From Mucilaginibacter sp. OK283 (GTDB lineage Bacteria > Bacteroidota > Bacteroidia > Sphingobacteriales > Sphingobacteriaceae), in assembly GCF_900110415.1 (NCBI RefSeq), contig NZ_FODR01000001.1, positions 682,001-746,000 on the forward strand: a stretch of 64,000 nt of DNA. The letters are read 5' to 3'. Below are positions 44,293 to 52,851 of this stretch, piece after piece. A model generated the notes under the pieces. That model had not been told where the DNA came from. It worked only from the letters and a program-made list of their open reading frames with translations, and searched no databases. The translations under genes were made by a program, and so were the position numbers. The stretch's first letter is position 1. The number at the start of each line of letters is the position of its first letter.

Positions 44293-45090
44293 CTATATCT
44301 GCGAATAAGCCGTAGGCACCAGCATAGTTGATGTTATTTTGCTGACAAGCAGGGCATCCGCATATTCGGGCACGCTGCTTATTTTTTTCCATTGAGCGTC
44401 GCTGCCGAAGGCTTTCCAATGGGCATCTTTAGCGGGCAGGTCATCAAAGGTGATCATGTAGGTAAGGTTGGGCCGCTGGGGACCAATCACAGTTTCGCCC
44501 CAGAAAACAGGGTTGAAACCAAGGCGTTTAAAAATATCTATTTCGCCCTGGCCGGTAAACATTTCTATCTTTTTTTTACCTGCGGCTTCGCTGGCGCTCT
44601 GGTACTGGCGTAATTCAAAAATACGCGGCTTCTTTTCGGAGGCCGTAGCGAGTATCGTATGAGGAAATGCTTTTAAAAGGGAACTTTCTATACGGTCATA
44701 AGCAGGCGCAGTGACAGGCGCATTAAGGTAAGCAGCGGCTTTGGCAATATAGTCTTTATCGCCGCTAATCAGGTTTTGAACCCTATCAATTTGGGAGGGA
44801 GAAACATAAGGGATAAGTACAAATACTTTAGTTTGCCCTTCGGGCTTTAGCTCGGTAAATACACCGGCCCGTTTGATGGTATGACGATTTAACGCTGGTA
44901 TTAATGCATTTTGCAAATAATCTTCCACCAAATTTTGCTGGCTTGCGTCTTTTAAATTATAAACCCGGAGTTCATAATATTCTTCTATCGGTACTTCGGT
45001 ATGCATGGCATTGGCGTTGCTTACAGCGGGTAAAACGGTTGCAGTTACAGCACCCATTAGGGTTGATTTTACAAAAGAGCGTCTTTTCAT
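44293..45090 (-). CDS. Exported NIPSNAP-family protein
   Basis: The 265-residue product starts MKRRSFVKSTLMGAVTATVLP, a twin-arginine-like signal (RRSFVK) with cleavage near residues 27-28. The mature part has two copies of the NIPSNAP (ferredoxin-like barrel) pattern: YYELRVYNLKDASQQ and, from about residue 155, RIFELRQYQSASEAAGKKK with later NLTYMITFDD. NIPSNAP proteins of this sort have no established enzyme function. It is a single gene. Confidence 0.85.
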   Translation of the reverse strand: MKRRSFVKSTLMGAVTATVLPAVSNANAMHTEVPIEEYYELRVYNLKDASQQNLVEDYLQNALIPALNRHTIKRAGVFTELKPEGQTKVFVLIPYVSPSQIDRVQNLISGDKDYIAKAAAYLNAPVTAPAYDRIESSLLKAFPHTILATASEKKPRIFELRQYQSASEAAGKKKIEMFTGQGEIDIFKRLGFNPVFWGETVIGPQRPNLTYMITFDDLPAKDAHWKAFGSDAQWKKISSVPEYADALLVSKITSTMLVPTAYSQI

Positions 45091-45272
45091 GAAGGTATAA
45101 TTGAATGTTTAAAGATAGTATTAATCCTCGTTCTTAACTTAAAAACTATCTGAGTTATAAAATTGAGTCCGTCGGCCTGCCGCCAACTCAGGCAGCAACA
45201 AGACCAGTAAAAATTACTATTTGCTATATTTACATTTGGAATACCTCTGTATAACCGCCCACAAAAGTATCC

Positions 45273-46394
45273 ATGCAAAACCAACCCACACAAATCATCC
45301 GCAAAATTATCCATATTGATATGGATGCATTTTACGCATCGGTTGAGCAGCGGGATTTTCCTGAATATCGTGGCAAGCCGCTGGTAGTCGGTGGTTTACC
45401 ACAGGGGCGGGGTGGGGTAGTGGCTACGGCGAGTTACGAGGCGCGTAAGTTTGGGGTGCGCTCGGCAATGTCGTCCAAAAGGGCATTACAGCTTTGCCCC
45501 GATGCCCTGTTTGTGCGGCCAAGGTTTGCTGCATATAAAGAAGTATCGCAACACATCAGGGAGATCTTCAGCCGGTATACCGACCTGATTGAACCATTAT
45601 CTTTAGATGAAGCCTACCTCGACGTTACCAACGATAAGCTCAACATCGGCTCGGCAATTGACATAGCCAAACAAATAAAACAAGCAATAAAGGATGAACT
45701 TAACCTTACGGCATCCGCCGGTGTATCCATCAATAAATTTGTAGCCAAAATTGCTTCGGACATTAACAAGCCCGATGGATTGAAGTTTATTGGCCCATCA
45801 AGCATAGAAAGCTTTATGGAGCAATTGCCGGTAGAAAAGTTTTTTGGTGTAGGCAAAGTCACCGCTCAAAAAATGAAGCAGATGGGCCTGCATACCGGCG
45901 CCGACCTTAAAAAACTAACCGAGGATGAAATGGTACGGCATTTTGGCAAGCCCGGCCGCTTTTACTACCAGATAGTACGGGGCATTGATAATCGGGAAGT
46001 ACAACCCCACCGCGAAACCAAATCGTTAGGTGCAGAGGACACTTTCGCTTATGACCTTACCACCCTGCCCGAAATGGAAGCCGAATTGGATAAAATTGCA
46101 CAGGTGGTTCACAATCGTTTGCTTAAATATGAACTAAAAGGCCGCACGCTCACCCTCAAAGTAAAATACAGCGATTTTAAACAAATCACCCGAAACCAAT
46201 CATTCACCACGGCTTTTAATGATTTGGAGACGATAAGTAATACGGCAAAACAATTGATGGCGGCCACCAATCCAGACGACAATACCCGCATCCGGTTGCT
46301 GGGGATTTCGCTATCGAATTTTGGTGATATTGTGCCGAAACAACGGGAAGAAAAAGAGGCCGGGCCAGGCGATCAGCTTGCACTGCAGCTGTAA
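45273..46394 (+). CDS. dinB: DNA polymerase IV
   Basis: This is a Y-family translesion polymerase. It has the catalytic HIDMDAFYASVEQRD (residues about 14-28) and SLDEAYLDV (about 109-117) with the metal-binding acids, the helix-hairpin-helix FFGVGKVTAQKMKQMG, and the little-finger domain with SLGAEDTFAYDL. The 373-residue length is normal. The C-terminus lacks a recognisable clamp-binding motif at its very end. It is a single gene, ending 90 bases before the IS element. Confidence 0.94.
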   Translation: MQNQPTQIIRKIIHIDMDAFYASVEQRDFPEYRGKPLVVGGLPQGRGGVVATASYEARKFGVRSAMSSKRALQLCPDALFVRPRFAAYKEVSQHIREIFSRYTDLIEPLSLDEAYLDVTNDKLNIGSAIDIAKQIKQAIKDELNLTASAGVSINKFVAKIASDINKPDGLKFIGPSSIESFMEQLPVEKFFGVGKVTAQKMKQMGLHTGADLKKLTEDEMVRHFGKPGRFYYQIVRGIDNREVQPHRETKSLGAEDTFAYDLTTLPEMEAELDKIAQVVHNRLLKYELKGRTLTLKVKYSDFKQITRNQSFTTAFNDLETISNTAKQLMAATNPDDNTRIRLLGISLSNFGDIVPKQREEKEAGPGDQLALQL

Positions 46395-46443
46395 GTTTTA
46401 CTTGCTGAGACGGCGCCATTGGGGAGCCCTGAAGCATCGTTAA

Positions 46444-46470
46444 GACGCATGATTGCGTCGCTGCTTTTTT
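46444..46470 (+). terminator. Probable dinB terminator
   Basis: GACGC (46444-46448) pairs with GCGTC (46455-46459), within a larger imperfect stem, followed by CTGCTTTTTT. It is about 50 bases after the dinB stop and just outside the IS element. Confidence 0.4.
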
Positions 46471-46587
46471 GTTCCCCTCTAGAGAGATTCTGTGTTAATT
46501 ATCAAATAATTTTTAATTTTGTTTTCTTAAGGCGGCTTTATGCCAGCCTGTTTAGGGCAGTTCATTATTAATGGCTGCCCTAACCCT

Positions 46588-47625
46588 TTATACGACTTGA
46601 GTGTTTTCAATGGATTGATGGATATGGTTTTTCTCATATTTCTCGTTTGTTTTCCACAAAGTATATATCAGTTCCAATAGTCTTCGCTGTATTGCTACTG
46701 CGGCTTTCATTTTGATGCCGTGTTTTGATACAAGCCTGGCATATATTGCTCTAAACCGGTCATCGTATCTTATGGCGGTTAACGCAGGCATATGCATTGC
46801 TTTACGTAAATGCCGGTTTCCTTTTTTGGAAATCTTCGGTTTCTTCTTTACTGATGTGCCTGATTCTTTCTCCTCAACATCCAGCCCTCCATAGCTGGTA
46901 ACCTGTCTTTTGTTTTCAACAAGATCAAATCCGTTGGTTTCCGCAATGCATATTACTACCGTAAGTTTACCTACTCCGGGTATAGTAGCTACATTAGTTA
47001 TCCGCTCAGCCAGCTCTTTATCCTGTTTAATAATGGCCGCTATATCTTCTTTGATCTCTTTTTCCTGACTGTTACATAACTGAATGCGTTGCTTAAGCCT
47101 GCTTATACTTTTATCATTCGGAAAAGCTTCAGCTTGTTCGGCATGTAGCTGGTTCTTACTTACTGTACGTTCTGCAATGATCTGGTCACGTTCACGTGTA
47201 AGTTGTTTAAGGTCACGAAAAATCTTTTTAGGTTGCTGCCATACTTCATGTTTTCTTTCCAGGCCGAACTGGCAAATTGCCTGAGATGCGGTTTTATCGG
47301 TTACTGTTTTGGTATCCAGCGTGCGCATATAGTTACTGATCTTGTTGGGTAGCACTATACTTACTTCATGTCCCTGGTCTGTTAAGTAATAAGCCAGCTT
47401 CTCGTGGTAAATACCTGTAGCTTCCATTACATAACGTACGGTTACCTGTTGATCCGTATGCTTTTTAACCCATTTTTCAAGCTCCTTGAAGCCGGATAGC
47501 TTATTGGCAAATTGCTTGAATGCATAAATGGTTATTTGCACATTTTGGTCCATTCTGCCAAGGGATACTACCAGCTCATCCTGTGCTACATCAATACCTA
47601 CTACCTGTTTTAAAATGTTTGTCAT
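46588..47625 (-). CDS. IS110-family recombinase (transposase)
   Basis: A DEDD recombinase of about 345 residues. The N-terminal RuvC-like domain has VVGIDVAQDELVVSLG with the first aspartate and MEATGIYHE. The C-terminal Transposase_20 domain has IPGVGKLTVV and the serine-containing ESGTSVKKKPKISKKGNRHLRK. The ATG at 47625 is preferred; a GTG directly before it is possible. The gene is intact, so the element may be active. IS110 recombinases are now known to be guided by a bridge RNA encoded next to them. Confidence 0.9.
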   Translation of the reverse strand: MTNILKQVVGIDVAQDELVVSLGRMDQNVQITIYAFKQFANKLSGFKELEKWVKKHTDQQVTVRYVMEATGIYHEKLAYYLTDQGHEVSIVLPNKISNYMRTLDTKTVTDKTASQAICQFGLERKHEVWQQPKKIFRDLKQLTRERDQIIAERTVSKNQLHAEQAEAFPNDKSISRLKQRIQLCNSQEKEIKEDIAAIIKQDKELAERITNVATIPGVGKLTVVICIAETNGFDLVENKRQVTSYGGLDVEEKESGTSVKKKPKISKKGNRHLRKAMHMPALTAIRYDDRFRAIYARLVSKHGIKMKAAVAIQRRLLELIYTLWKTNEKYEKNHIHQSIENTQVV

Positions 47626-47677
47626 CACTGTGCTTTAATATGAATAATATTAAAGTGAAAACTCTTCTTCGTCTTTT

Positions 47678-47820
47678 CTCCTGCCGGATATCCTGGATAT
47701 ATCGCAAAGCAATATTCCTTACATTCTGTTCAAACTCCAAAGAGTAAAAAGGAATGAGGCAGCATCTCTCTCTCAACATACCTTAATGGTTGTTTGGGGC
47801 ACACTCTGCTCTCATTCCTT
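47678..47820 (-). ncRNA. Candidate bridge RNA in the IS110 leader
   Basis: A 14-bp stem (47746-47760 with 47806-47820, one bulge) encloses a loop. In RNA sense, the loop's 5' side GUGUGCCCC (47804-47796) matches the left target GCGCGCCCC with two G-U wobbles, and its 3' side is a GAGAGAGAG run (47774-47766) that can pair with CTCTCT of the right target. Farther 3', ACAGAAU (47729-47723) equals the element's right end next to the core, and AGGAG (47682-47678) is complementary to CTCCT at its left end. The order target-left, target-right, donor-left, donor-right is that of known bridge RNAs. Confidence 0.55.
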
Positions 47821-47871
47821 CTCACTTCATAATGCAAATTTATTTGCTTATATTATGACAACAAACATAGG

Positions 47872-47966
47872 AGGGGCGCGCCGGATTGAGCGATGGCAGG
47901 GGTGTGTTAACCGGCGTTTATCATCAATTCATTAACACACCCCTCCGCCCCTCTCGAGAGCTACTG
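47872..47966. repeat. Palindromic repeat interrupted by the IS element
   Basis: AGGGGTGTGTTAA (47898-47910) pairs perfectly with 47932-47944, and outside it lies CGCCCCTCTCGAGAG (47948-47962). The left remnant CCCCTCTAGAGAG is at 46474-46486 on the far side of the IS. Together they form the target of the insertion. Confidence 0.7.
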
Positions 47967-48019
47967 TGTGTACACATCTTTAAGACCAAAGGAAATGACA
48001 TTGGGGATAGACGACGCTA

Positions 48020-48385
48020 CTACTTCTCCACTACCCCCATGCTCAGCAACCCATTATAAACGCCGCCGGTTTCAACCAAAAGGGTTTGGGTGGTTATGGT
48101 GCCGGTGATTTTGCCGGTGGACCGTATTTCAAGGGATGAGGTCTGGATATCGCCGGTAACTGTACCGTAAACCACAATCTCTTTGGTATTGATATTGCCA
48201 TTGACAACGCCTTTTTCGCCAAGGATAATACCTTCGTCAACAGTAACGTCGCCGGTTACCTGTCCGTCAATACGGGCAAACGCCGGGGCTTTAAAATTAC
48301 CGCCAATTTCGCAGCCTTCGCTAATGAGGGTTGATATCGATTGCAGGTCGAGCGATACTTTGTCTTTTTTACCGAAAATAGCCAT
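48020..48385 (-). CDS. Bactofilin
   Basis: The 121-residue protein has the beta-helical bactofilin core with regularly spaced GxVxGD/N turns: GQVTGDVTVDEGIILGEKG, VNGNINTKEIVVYGTVTGD, IRSTGKITGTI. Bactofilins polymerise into filaments and place cell-wall enzymes. It lies directly downstream of an M23 peptidase gene, the same arrangement used in other bacteria for wall-shaping (inference from families). Confidence 0.92.
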   Translation of the reverse strand: MAIFGKKDKVSLDLQSISTLISEGCEIGGNFKAPAFARIDGQVTGDVTVDEGIILGEKGVVNGNINTKEIVVYGTVTGDIQTSSLEIRSTGKITGTITTQTLLVETGGVYNGLLSMGVVEK

Positions 48386-48392
48386 AGTTTTT

Positions 48393-48530
48393 TAGTATCA
48401 AGTAGTTAGTAGCAAGTATAAAGACCGCAGCTTTTTTACTTTGCTACCTTCCACTGTTATTTATAGTTTAGTATTAAATAGCAAGTACGACAACACTGTC
48501 TTGATACTTACTACTAACTTCTTGCTACTA
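48393..48530. repeat. Word-like repetitive DNA between the bactofilin and M23 genes
   Basis: Left part AGTATCAAGTAGTTAGTAGC (48394-48413) and right part around CTTGATACTTACTACT (48500-48515) are inverted versions of the same words, and the right one runs to the M23 stop codon. The 59677-59804 element uses the same words. Confidence 0.65.
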
Positions 48531-49409
48531 CTTATTAGGTGTTAAAAAATTAACCGGATTTACGGGTTTGCCGTGCCTGCGCACTTCGTAGTGCAGGTGT
48601 GCACCCGTTGAGTGGCCAGTTGAGCCAACAAGCCCGATCTCATCGCCCAGGTTTACTTCCTGTCCTACTTTTACTTTTATCTTAGACAGGTGCCCATAAA
48701 CGGTCTGGATATCGTTAATATGCTGAATGCGGATGCAGTTGCCATAACCGCCGGCCCAGCCGGCAAAAACAACCTTGCCGCTGGCAGTACATTTCACCTC
48801 GTCGCCACGTTTGCCCTTAAAATCAATCCCGGGATGAAACTCGGCGCTTGCGCTATCGAAAGGATCGCTGCGGTAGCCAAAAAAGGAGGTGAATGAGCTG
48901 ATGCGCGGGTAACCCATGGGGGTAAAAGCAATGGTACCCATCAGGTGGTTAAGGTAGTCATTGTACAACGAGTATACTTCGCCATCATTTAGCTTTTTGC
49001 CTTCGGCGTCGTTATCGCCGCCAAGCCCTTTGGTGCTAAAGCCTTTTATGCCCCGACGGCGCAGGTAATCATTGATTGTTTTAAGCTTACCTTCTATCGA
49101 TTGAATATAACTTTGCGCGCTGCCTTGTTTAGCCTCGGCCGGCGCTGCAACCTGCGCAGGTACGGCGCCTTTTAATTTTACAATCTGGGCCATTAGCGCC
49201 TGTTTTTCAACTTCCTGTTGCTGGTTTTGCCATCTTAAATAAATAATACCTCCTACCAAAACCAGCACAACCGACAGGATGCCAAGCGCGTAATGTTTAA
49301 GATTATTAAGGTGTTTTGTTTTAATTTGTAAAGACCGTGTAGGCTGCTGGTTTTTATTAATAACAACAACGGTACTGATATCAGATGTCTTTTGTTTCAT
49401 CAAAATCAT
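48528..49409 (-). CDS. M23 family peptidase (LytM type)
   Basis: A cell-wall endopeptidase with one N-terminal membrane helix (residues 40-58), a coiled coil of about 60-82, and the peptidase domain at about 185-285. The zinc ligands H192 and D196 in FHPGIDFKG and the HLH pair H272/H274 in GAHLHYEV are present, plus VYGHLS. It would act on peptidoglycan from the periplasmic face. It is upstream of the bactofilin gene on the same strand, separated by repetitive DNA. Confidence 0.93.
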   Translation of the reverse strand: MILMKQKTSDISTVVVINKNQQPTRSLQIKTKHLNNLKHYALGILSVVLVLVGGIIYLRWQNQQQEVEKQALMAQIVKLKGAVPAQVAAPAEAKQGSAQSYIQSIEGKLKTINDYLRRRGIKGFSTKGLGGDNDAEGKKLNDGEVYSLYNDYLNHLMGTIAFTPMGYPRISSFTSFFGYRSDPFDSASAEFHPGIDFKGKRGDEVKCTASGKVVFAGWAGGYGNCIRIQHINDIQTVYGHLSKIKVKVGQEVNLGDEIGLVGSTGHSTGAHLHYEVRRHGKPVNPVNFLTPNK

Positions 49410-49557
49410 AAATTAGGGTTGGCAATATAACGATAACATCGAACAAATCAATAGCCATTATAAACAAACGCCTTACGGCCTGATGGTTATAATAAAGCTA
49501 CATCGTCAGTACATTGTTATTATTGCGTTTTTTAAACGGAAACTATTAATCATTTGT

Positions 49558-49565
49558 TATTTTTG
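49558..49565 (+). promoter_or_regulatory. Candidate -7 box of the bacilliredoxin gene
   Basis: TATTTTTG matches TAnnTTTG, 32 bases before the start at 49598. Confidence 0.45.
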
Positions 49566-49597
49566 TAGTTGATAAAATTTAAAAAAATAAACATACC

Positions 49598-50008
49598 ATG
49601 TATCCAGAATATTTAGTTGCCCCAATGCGGGAAGATTTAACCAGGGTTGGTTTTGAGGAGTTGAAAGATGCCGAGGCGGTAAAAAACGCTATTGAAAGCG
49701 AAGGTACTGTATTTGTAATGGTAAACTCGGTATGTGGTTGCGCTGCCGCAAATGCCCGCCCAGCCGCCAGGATTGCTGCCGCAAATGAAAAACATCCCGA
49801 CAAATTAGTTACTGTTTTTGCAGGTATGGAAAAAGAAGCCGTAGACGCCGCACGTAACTATATGTTGCCTTACCCTCCGTCGTCACCAGCTATGGCATTG
49901 TTTAAAGATGGTAAACTGGTACACATTATTGAGCGCTACCAAATTGAGGGCCGCCCTGCCCAAATGATTGCCGATAACCTGATTGGCGCTTTTGAGCAAT
50001 ACTGCTAA
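49598..50008 (+). CDS. BrxA/BrxB-type bacilliredoxin (YphP/YqiW family)
   Basis: The 136-residue thioredoxin-fold protein carries the signature C46-G-C48 in VNSVCGCAAANARPA, and LPYPPSSPAMALFKDGKLVHIIERYQIEG, spread over about 88-117. In Firmicutes such proteins remove bacillithiol from proteins; the thiol partner in Bacteroidota is less certain. It is a single gene ending at a terminator. Confidence 0.9.
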   Translation: MYPEYLVAPMREDLTRVGFEELKDAEAVKNAIESEGTVFVMVNSVCGCAAANARPAARIAAANEKHPDKLVTVFAGMEKEAVDAARNYMLPYPPSSPAMALFKDGKLVHIIERYQIEGRPAQMIADNLIGAFEQYC

Positions 50009-50012
50009 TTTT

Positions 50013-50047
50013 AGGTGAAAGGTTAAAGGCGAAGGGTTAAAGGTGGG
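50013..50047. repeat. Inverted copy of the rsmA-upstream repeat words
   Basis: The reverse complement of this stretch contains TTCGCCTTTAACCT and TTTCACCT, the same words as in the 45-bp tandem repeat at 20639-20848. It begins 4 bases after the bacilliredoxin stop. Confidence 0.6.
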
Positions 50048-50073
50048 TAAAGCACATCATATTTTAAGCCAGT

Positions 50074-50118
50074 AAAGAAAAAGCCCGGAAGATTTGAAAT
50101 CTCCCAGGCTTTTTCTTT
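50074..50118. terminator. Bidirectional terminator between bacilliredoxin and the M1 aminopeptidase
   Basis: Perfect 12-base arms (50074-50085 and 50107-50118) with an inner AGATTT/AAATCT stem and T-rich ends lie between convergent genes. Confidence 0.75.
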
Positions 50119-50214
50119 TAATTTAAAATCTATCTTTTTTCATTTTCAAATCTTCAAATTACCAAATTTTCAAATTCTCTTCATATGCACATTTGAAATC
50201 TGAAATCTGCACAT

Positions 50215-52713
50215 CTATTTAGCGTCGTTGATCTGTTTAATAGCATCGTCCGCAACTTTAACAGTTGCATCATCATGCATCTGCGCACGCTTTTCTTTAA
50301 TGTCGGTTATAAATTTGATAGCGGGATCGGCAATACCCTGTGGTTTATATTTTATGCCAAAATCTTTAATCTGACTGATCCCTTGCTGGGCGTACTCTGG
50401 TTTTTGAACACGGCCTGCCATGGCGCTAAATTTATCGAGGGCATTATATTTAGCCTGCGGTGCAGCTTCGTCAAATTGCTTGTAAACAAATGTCCATTGG
50501 GCATCCGTGCCGCTGGTAGCGTAAACATTCATCATGGCTGCAGTAAGGCCGCCCTTGTTATCGGCTTCATAATTTTTTGCCAGGTTCATAGCCAACGCCG
50601 GGTCGAGCAAATTAATAGCGTTTAATGCAGCACCCTGTACAGCATATGACTGCCTGCTTAGTGCCTGTTTAAACAAATTCATATTACCAGACGCTTTAAG
50701 GCTGCCCAACGCGGCAATGGCCTGGGCCTGCACCAATGTATTATCATCTGTTTGCGCCAACCTGGCCAAAATAGGCTGTGCCGCATTGCGGATGGCATCA
50801 TTATCCAGCTTAATTGTGCGGATGGCTTTATCCCGCAATCCATAATATTTATCGTTCAATGCTGCAATCAGAACTTTTTGCGCGTCTTTTTCGCTTTGCT
50901 TATCGGCAGCTGCATTAATGGCTTCCAATCTATCCAGGTAAAGCGGCGCGTTAAAATACTGGAAAGCAAATTCCTGCAAAGTTTTATGGTCAGTCTTTTT
51001 AGTCAGCAATATTTTATCACCGTCGACATTTACCAGGTCGGGTTTTGAGTCCAGCTTGAAGGTAAGGGTATCGTTTTGATTGTTCATCCAAACTTTATGA
51101 CGTGTTTTTTTGCCGCCTGTGTAAATATCAATGGCCATTGGCAGTTTAAATATCTGCCCATCCTGGCTTTGCTGGAGGTAAACAGTTTGTGTTTTGGTAG
51201 CATCGTCCCATTTATAGCTAATGTCCAGTATAGGATGGCCTGCACCATAATACCATTGGTTAAAAAACCAATTCAAATCAAGTCCGCTGGCTTGTTCAAG
51301 GGCTAAGCGCAATTGCTGGGCTTCGCCATTTTTAAAGGCATTGGTGGTCAGGTAAATATTCAGACCTTTATAAAAAGCTTCGTTGCCTAAATAGTTGCGC
51401 AGCATATTTAATATGCGACCGCCTTTTTGATAGGTAACCACATCAAATACATCCTCCTTATCGACATAATGAAAGCGCACCAGGTTTTTGGTACGTCCAT
51501 CTGGCGACCGGAAGTAGTTTTGCATATCAATATAGTTATGTTCGTCGGCTACATCATGGCCGTATTTATGTTCGGCCCAAAGGGTTTCGCTAAAGTTGGC
51601 AAATGATTCGTTTACCGTTAGGTTGCTCCAGCTTTCGGCAGTCACATAATCACCAAACCATTGGTGAAAAAGCTCATGCACGATGGTGCTGCGGCCATCG
51701 TCATAGTAAGCATCTAACAGTTCGCGGTGGGTGCCTTGCACATAAGCGCCATGCAGGGTAGCCGAGGTGTTTTCCATAGCACCGCTTACATAATCGCGAA
51801 CCACAATTTGCGAGTACTTATACCAGGGATAATCTACCCCCAAAGTTTTGGAGTAAAACTCGATAGCTTCGGGTGTCATCCCGAAAATTTCTTTAGCGTA
51901 TGGCGCGTACTTAGGCTCCAGGTAGTAGTTTACCTCTTTGTTGCGCCATTTATCCTTAAATATCTTAAAATCGCCAACCGCCATCATAAACAGGTACGGG
52001 GAGTGCGGCAAATCTTGTTTCCAGGTATCGGTGCGGGTGCCATCGGCGTTGTTTTTTTGCGATACCAGTTTGCCATTTGATAAGGTTACGTATTTGGATA
52101 GCACGGTCATGCTAATCTCTTCGGTAGTTTTTTGGCTTGGTTTATCAATGGTAGGAAACCATGCCGATGAGCTTTCGGTTTCGCCCTGCGTCCATATCTG
52201 GATTGGCTTATCCTTTTCGGTACCATCCGGGTTAATAAAATATAAACCTTTGGCATCGTTAATAGCTGCGCTGCCTTTTACTTTAAGCTCATTGGGTTTG
52301 GCAGTGTAATCAATGTAAACAGTATAGCTTTCGTTGTTGCGGTAAACTTTATCCAGTTTAATGGCCACGGTCAGGCTATCCTGATAAGTAAACTTCAGCG
52401 GCACGTTTTTACCGTTTTTTACGACGGCAATTGTTTTTAAGTCCATGCCTTTGGCATCCAAACGGAGTGTATCGGTAGGATAAAAATGTGGTTTTAACGT
52501 AACCCATTCCTTGCCGTACATGTAGCGTTTTTTGTAATCGAACCTGACATCCAGCTTGGTGTGCACCAAATCGTTAACCTTACGGGGTGTTTCGCGGTAA
52601 ATTTTAAGGGCGGGATCTTCGGGTTGGGCCACTTGCTGGGCCTGGGATGATGTAAACGTGGCAGACAAAGCCGCGGAGAGCACTAGTGTAGATAATAGTT
52701 TCAAATCAGTCAT
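50215..52713 (-). CDS. M1-family metallo-aminopeptidase
   Basis: An exported 832-residue zinc aminopeptidase. Signal peptide residues 1-26 (SSQAQ), N-terminal beta domain, GAMEN at 311-315 for N-terminal recognition, and the zinc site H346-E-L-F-H350 with E369 in NLTVNESFANF. The C-terminal half (about 560-830) is an all-helical HEAT-like region. It would trim N-terminal residues of peptides in the periplasm. It is a single gene; the next gene upstream is the amidohydrolase. Confidence 0.94.
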   Translation of the reverse strand: MTDLKLLSTLVLSAALSATFTSSQAQQVAQPEDPALKIYRETPRKVNDLVHTKLDVRFDYKKRYMYGKEWVTLKPHFYPTDTLRLDAKGMDLKTIAVVKNGKNVPLKFTYQDSLTVAIKLDKVYRNNESYTVYIDYTAKPNELKVKGSAAINDAKGLYFINPDGTEKDKPIQIWTQGETESSSAWFPTIDKPSQKTTEEISMTVLSKYVTLSNGKLVSQKNNADGTRTDTWKQDLPHSPYLFMMAVGDFKIFKDKWRNKEVNYYLEPKYAPYAKEIFGMTPEAIEFYSKTLGVDYPWYKYSQIVVRDYVSGAMENTSATLHGAYVQGTHRELLDAYYDDGRSTIVHELFHQWFGDYVTAESWSNLTVNESFANFSETLWAEHKYGHDVADEHNYIDMQNYFRSPDGRTKNLVRFHYVDKEDVFDVVTYQKGGRILNMLRNYLGNEAFYKGLNIYLTTNAFKNGEAQQLRLALEQASGLDLNWFFNQWYYGAGHPILDISYKWDDATKTQTVYLQQSQDGQIFKLPMAIDIYTGGKKTRHKVWMNNQNDTLTFKLDSKPDLVNVDGDKILLTKKTDHKTLQEFAFQYFNAPLYLDRLEAINAAADKQSEKDAQKVLIAALNDKYYGLRDKAIRTIKLDNDAIRNAAQPILARLAQTDDNTLVQAQAIAALGSLKASGNMNLFKQALSRQSYAVQGAALNAINLLDPALAMNLAKNYEADNKGGLTAAMMNVYATSGTDAQWTFVYKQFDEAAPQAKYNALDKFSAMAGRVQKPEYAQQGISQIKDFGIKYKPQGIADPAIKFITDIKEKRAQMHDDATVKVADDAIKQINDAK

Positions 52714-52740
52714 ATATGAAAAATGGTAAACAAACAGCTG

Positions 52741-52790
52741 CGGGCGTGTTATAAAATGAATACGCCCGCCGGGGGCAAAAAGTTTTGCCC
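52741..52790. terminator. Paired hairpins between the amidohydrolase and aminopeptidase genes
   Basis: CGGGCGT/ACGCCCG (52741-52747 and 52761-52767) is followed by GGGCAAAA/TTTTGCCC (52773-52780 and 52783-52790). They may end the amidohydrolase message; no T tract follows, so confidence is low. Confidence 0.4.
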
Positions 52791-52851
52791 TTTAACGCAC
52801 GTAAGACGCGCGGCAAACATTAATGTTACCGCTATAAGAATTTATTTACCA

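Larger units (their letters stand above)
46487..47871 (-). mobile_element. IS110-family insertion sequence (1385 bp)
   Basis: The element carries one DEDD recombinase gene on the minus strand, a 246-base leader and a roughly 100-base tail. Its ends were set from the interrupted repeat: joining the left flank (ending CTCTAGAGAG at 46486) to the right flank (starting AGGGGCGCGCC at 47872) restores a palindromic repeat unit, with AG (CT on the element's strand) shared by both junctions. Core dinucleotide CT and lack of terminal inverted repeats fit the IS110 group. There is no target duplication beyond the core. Confidence 0.8.
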
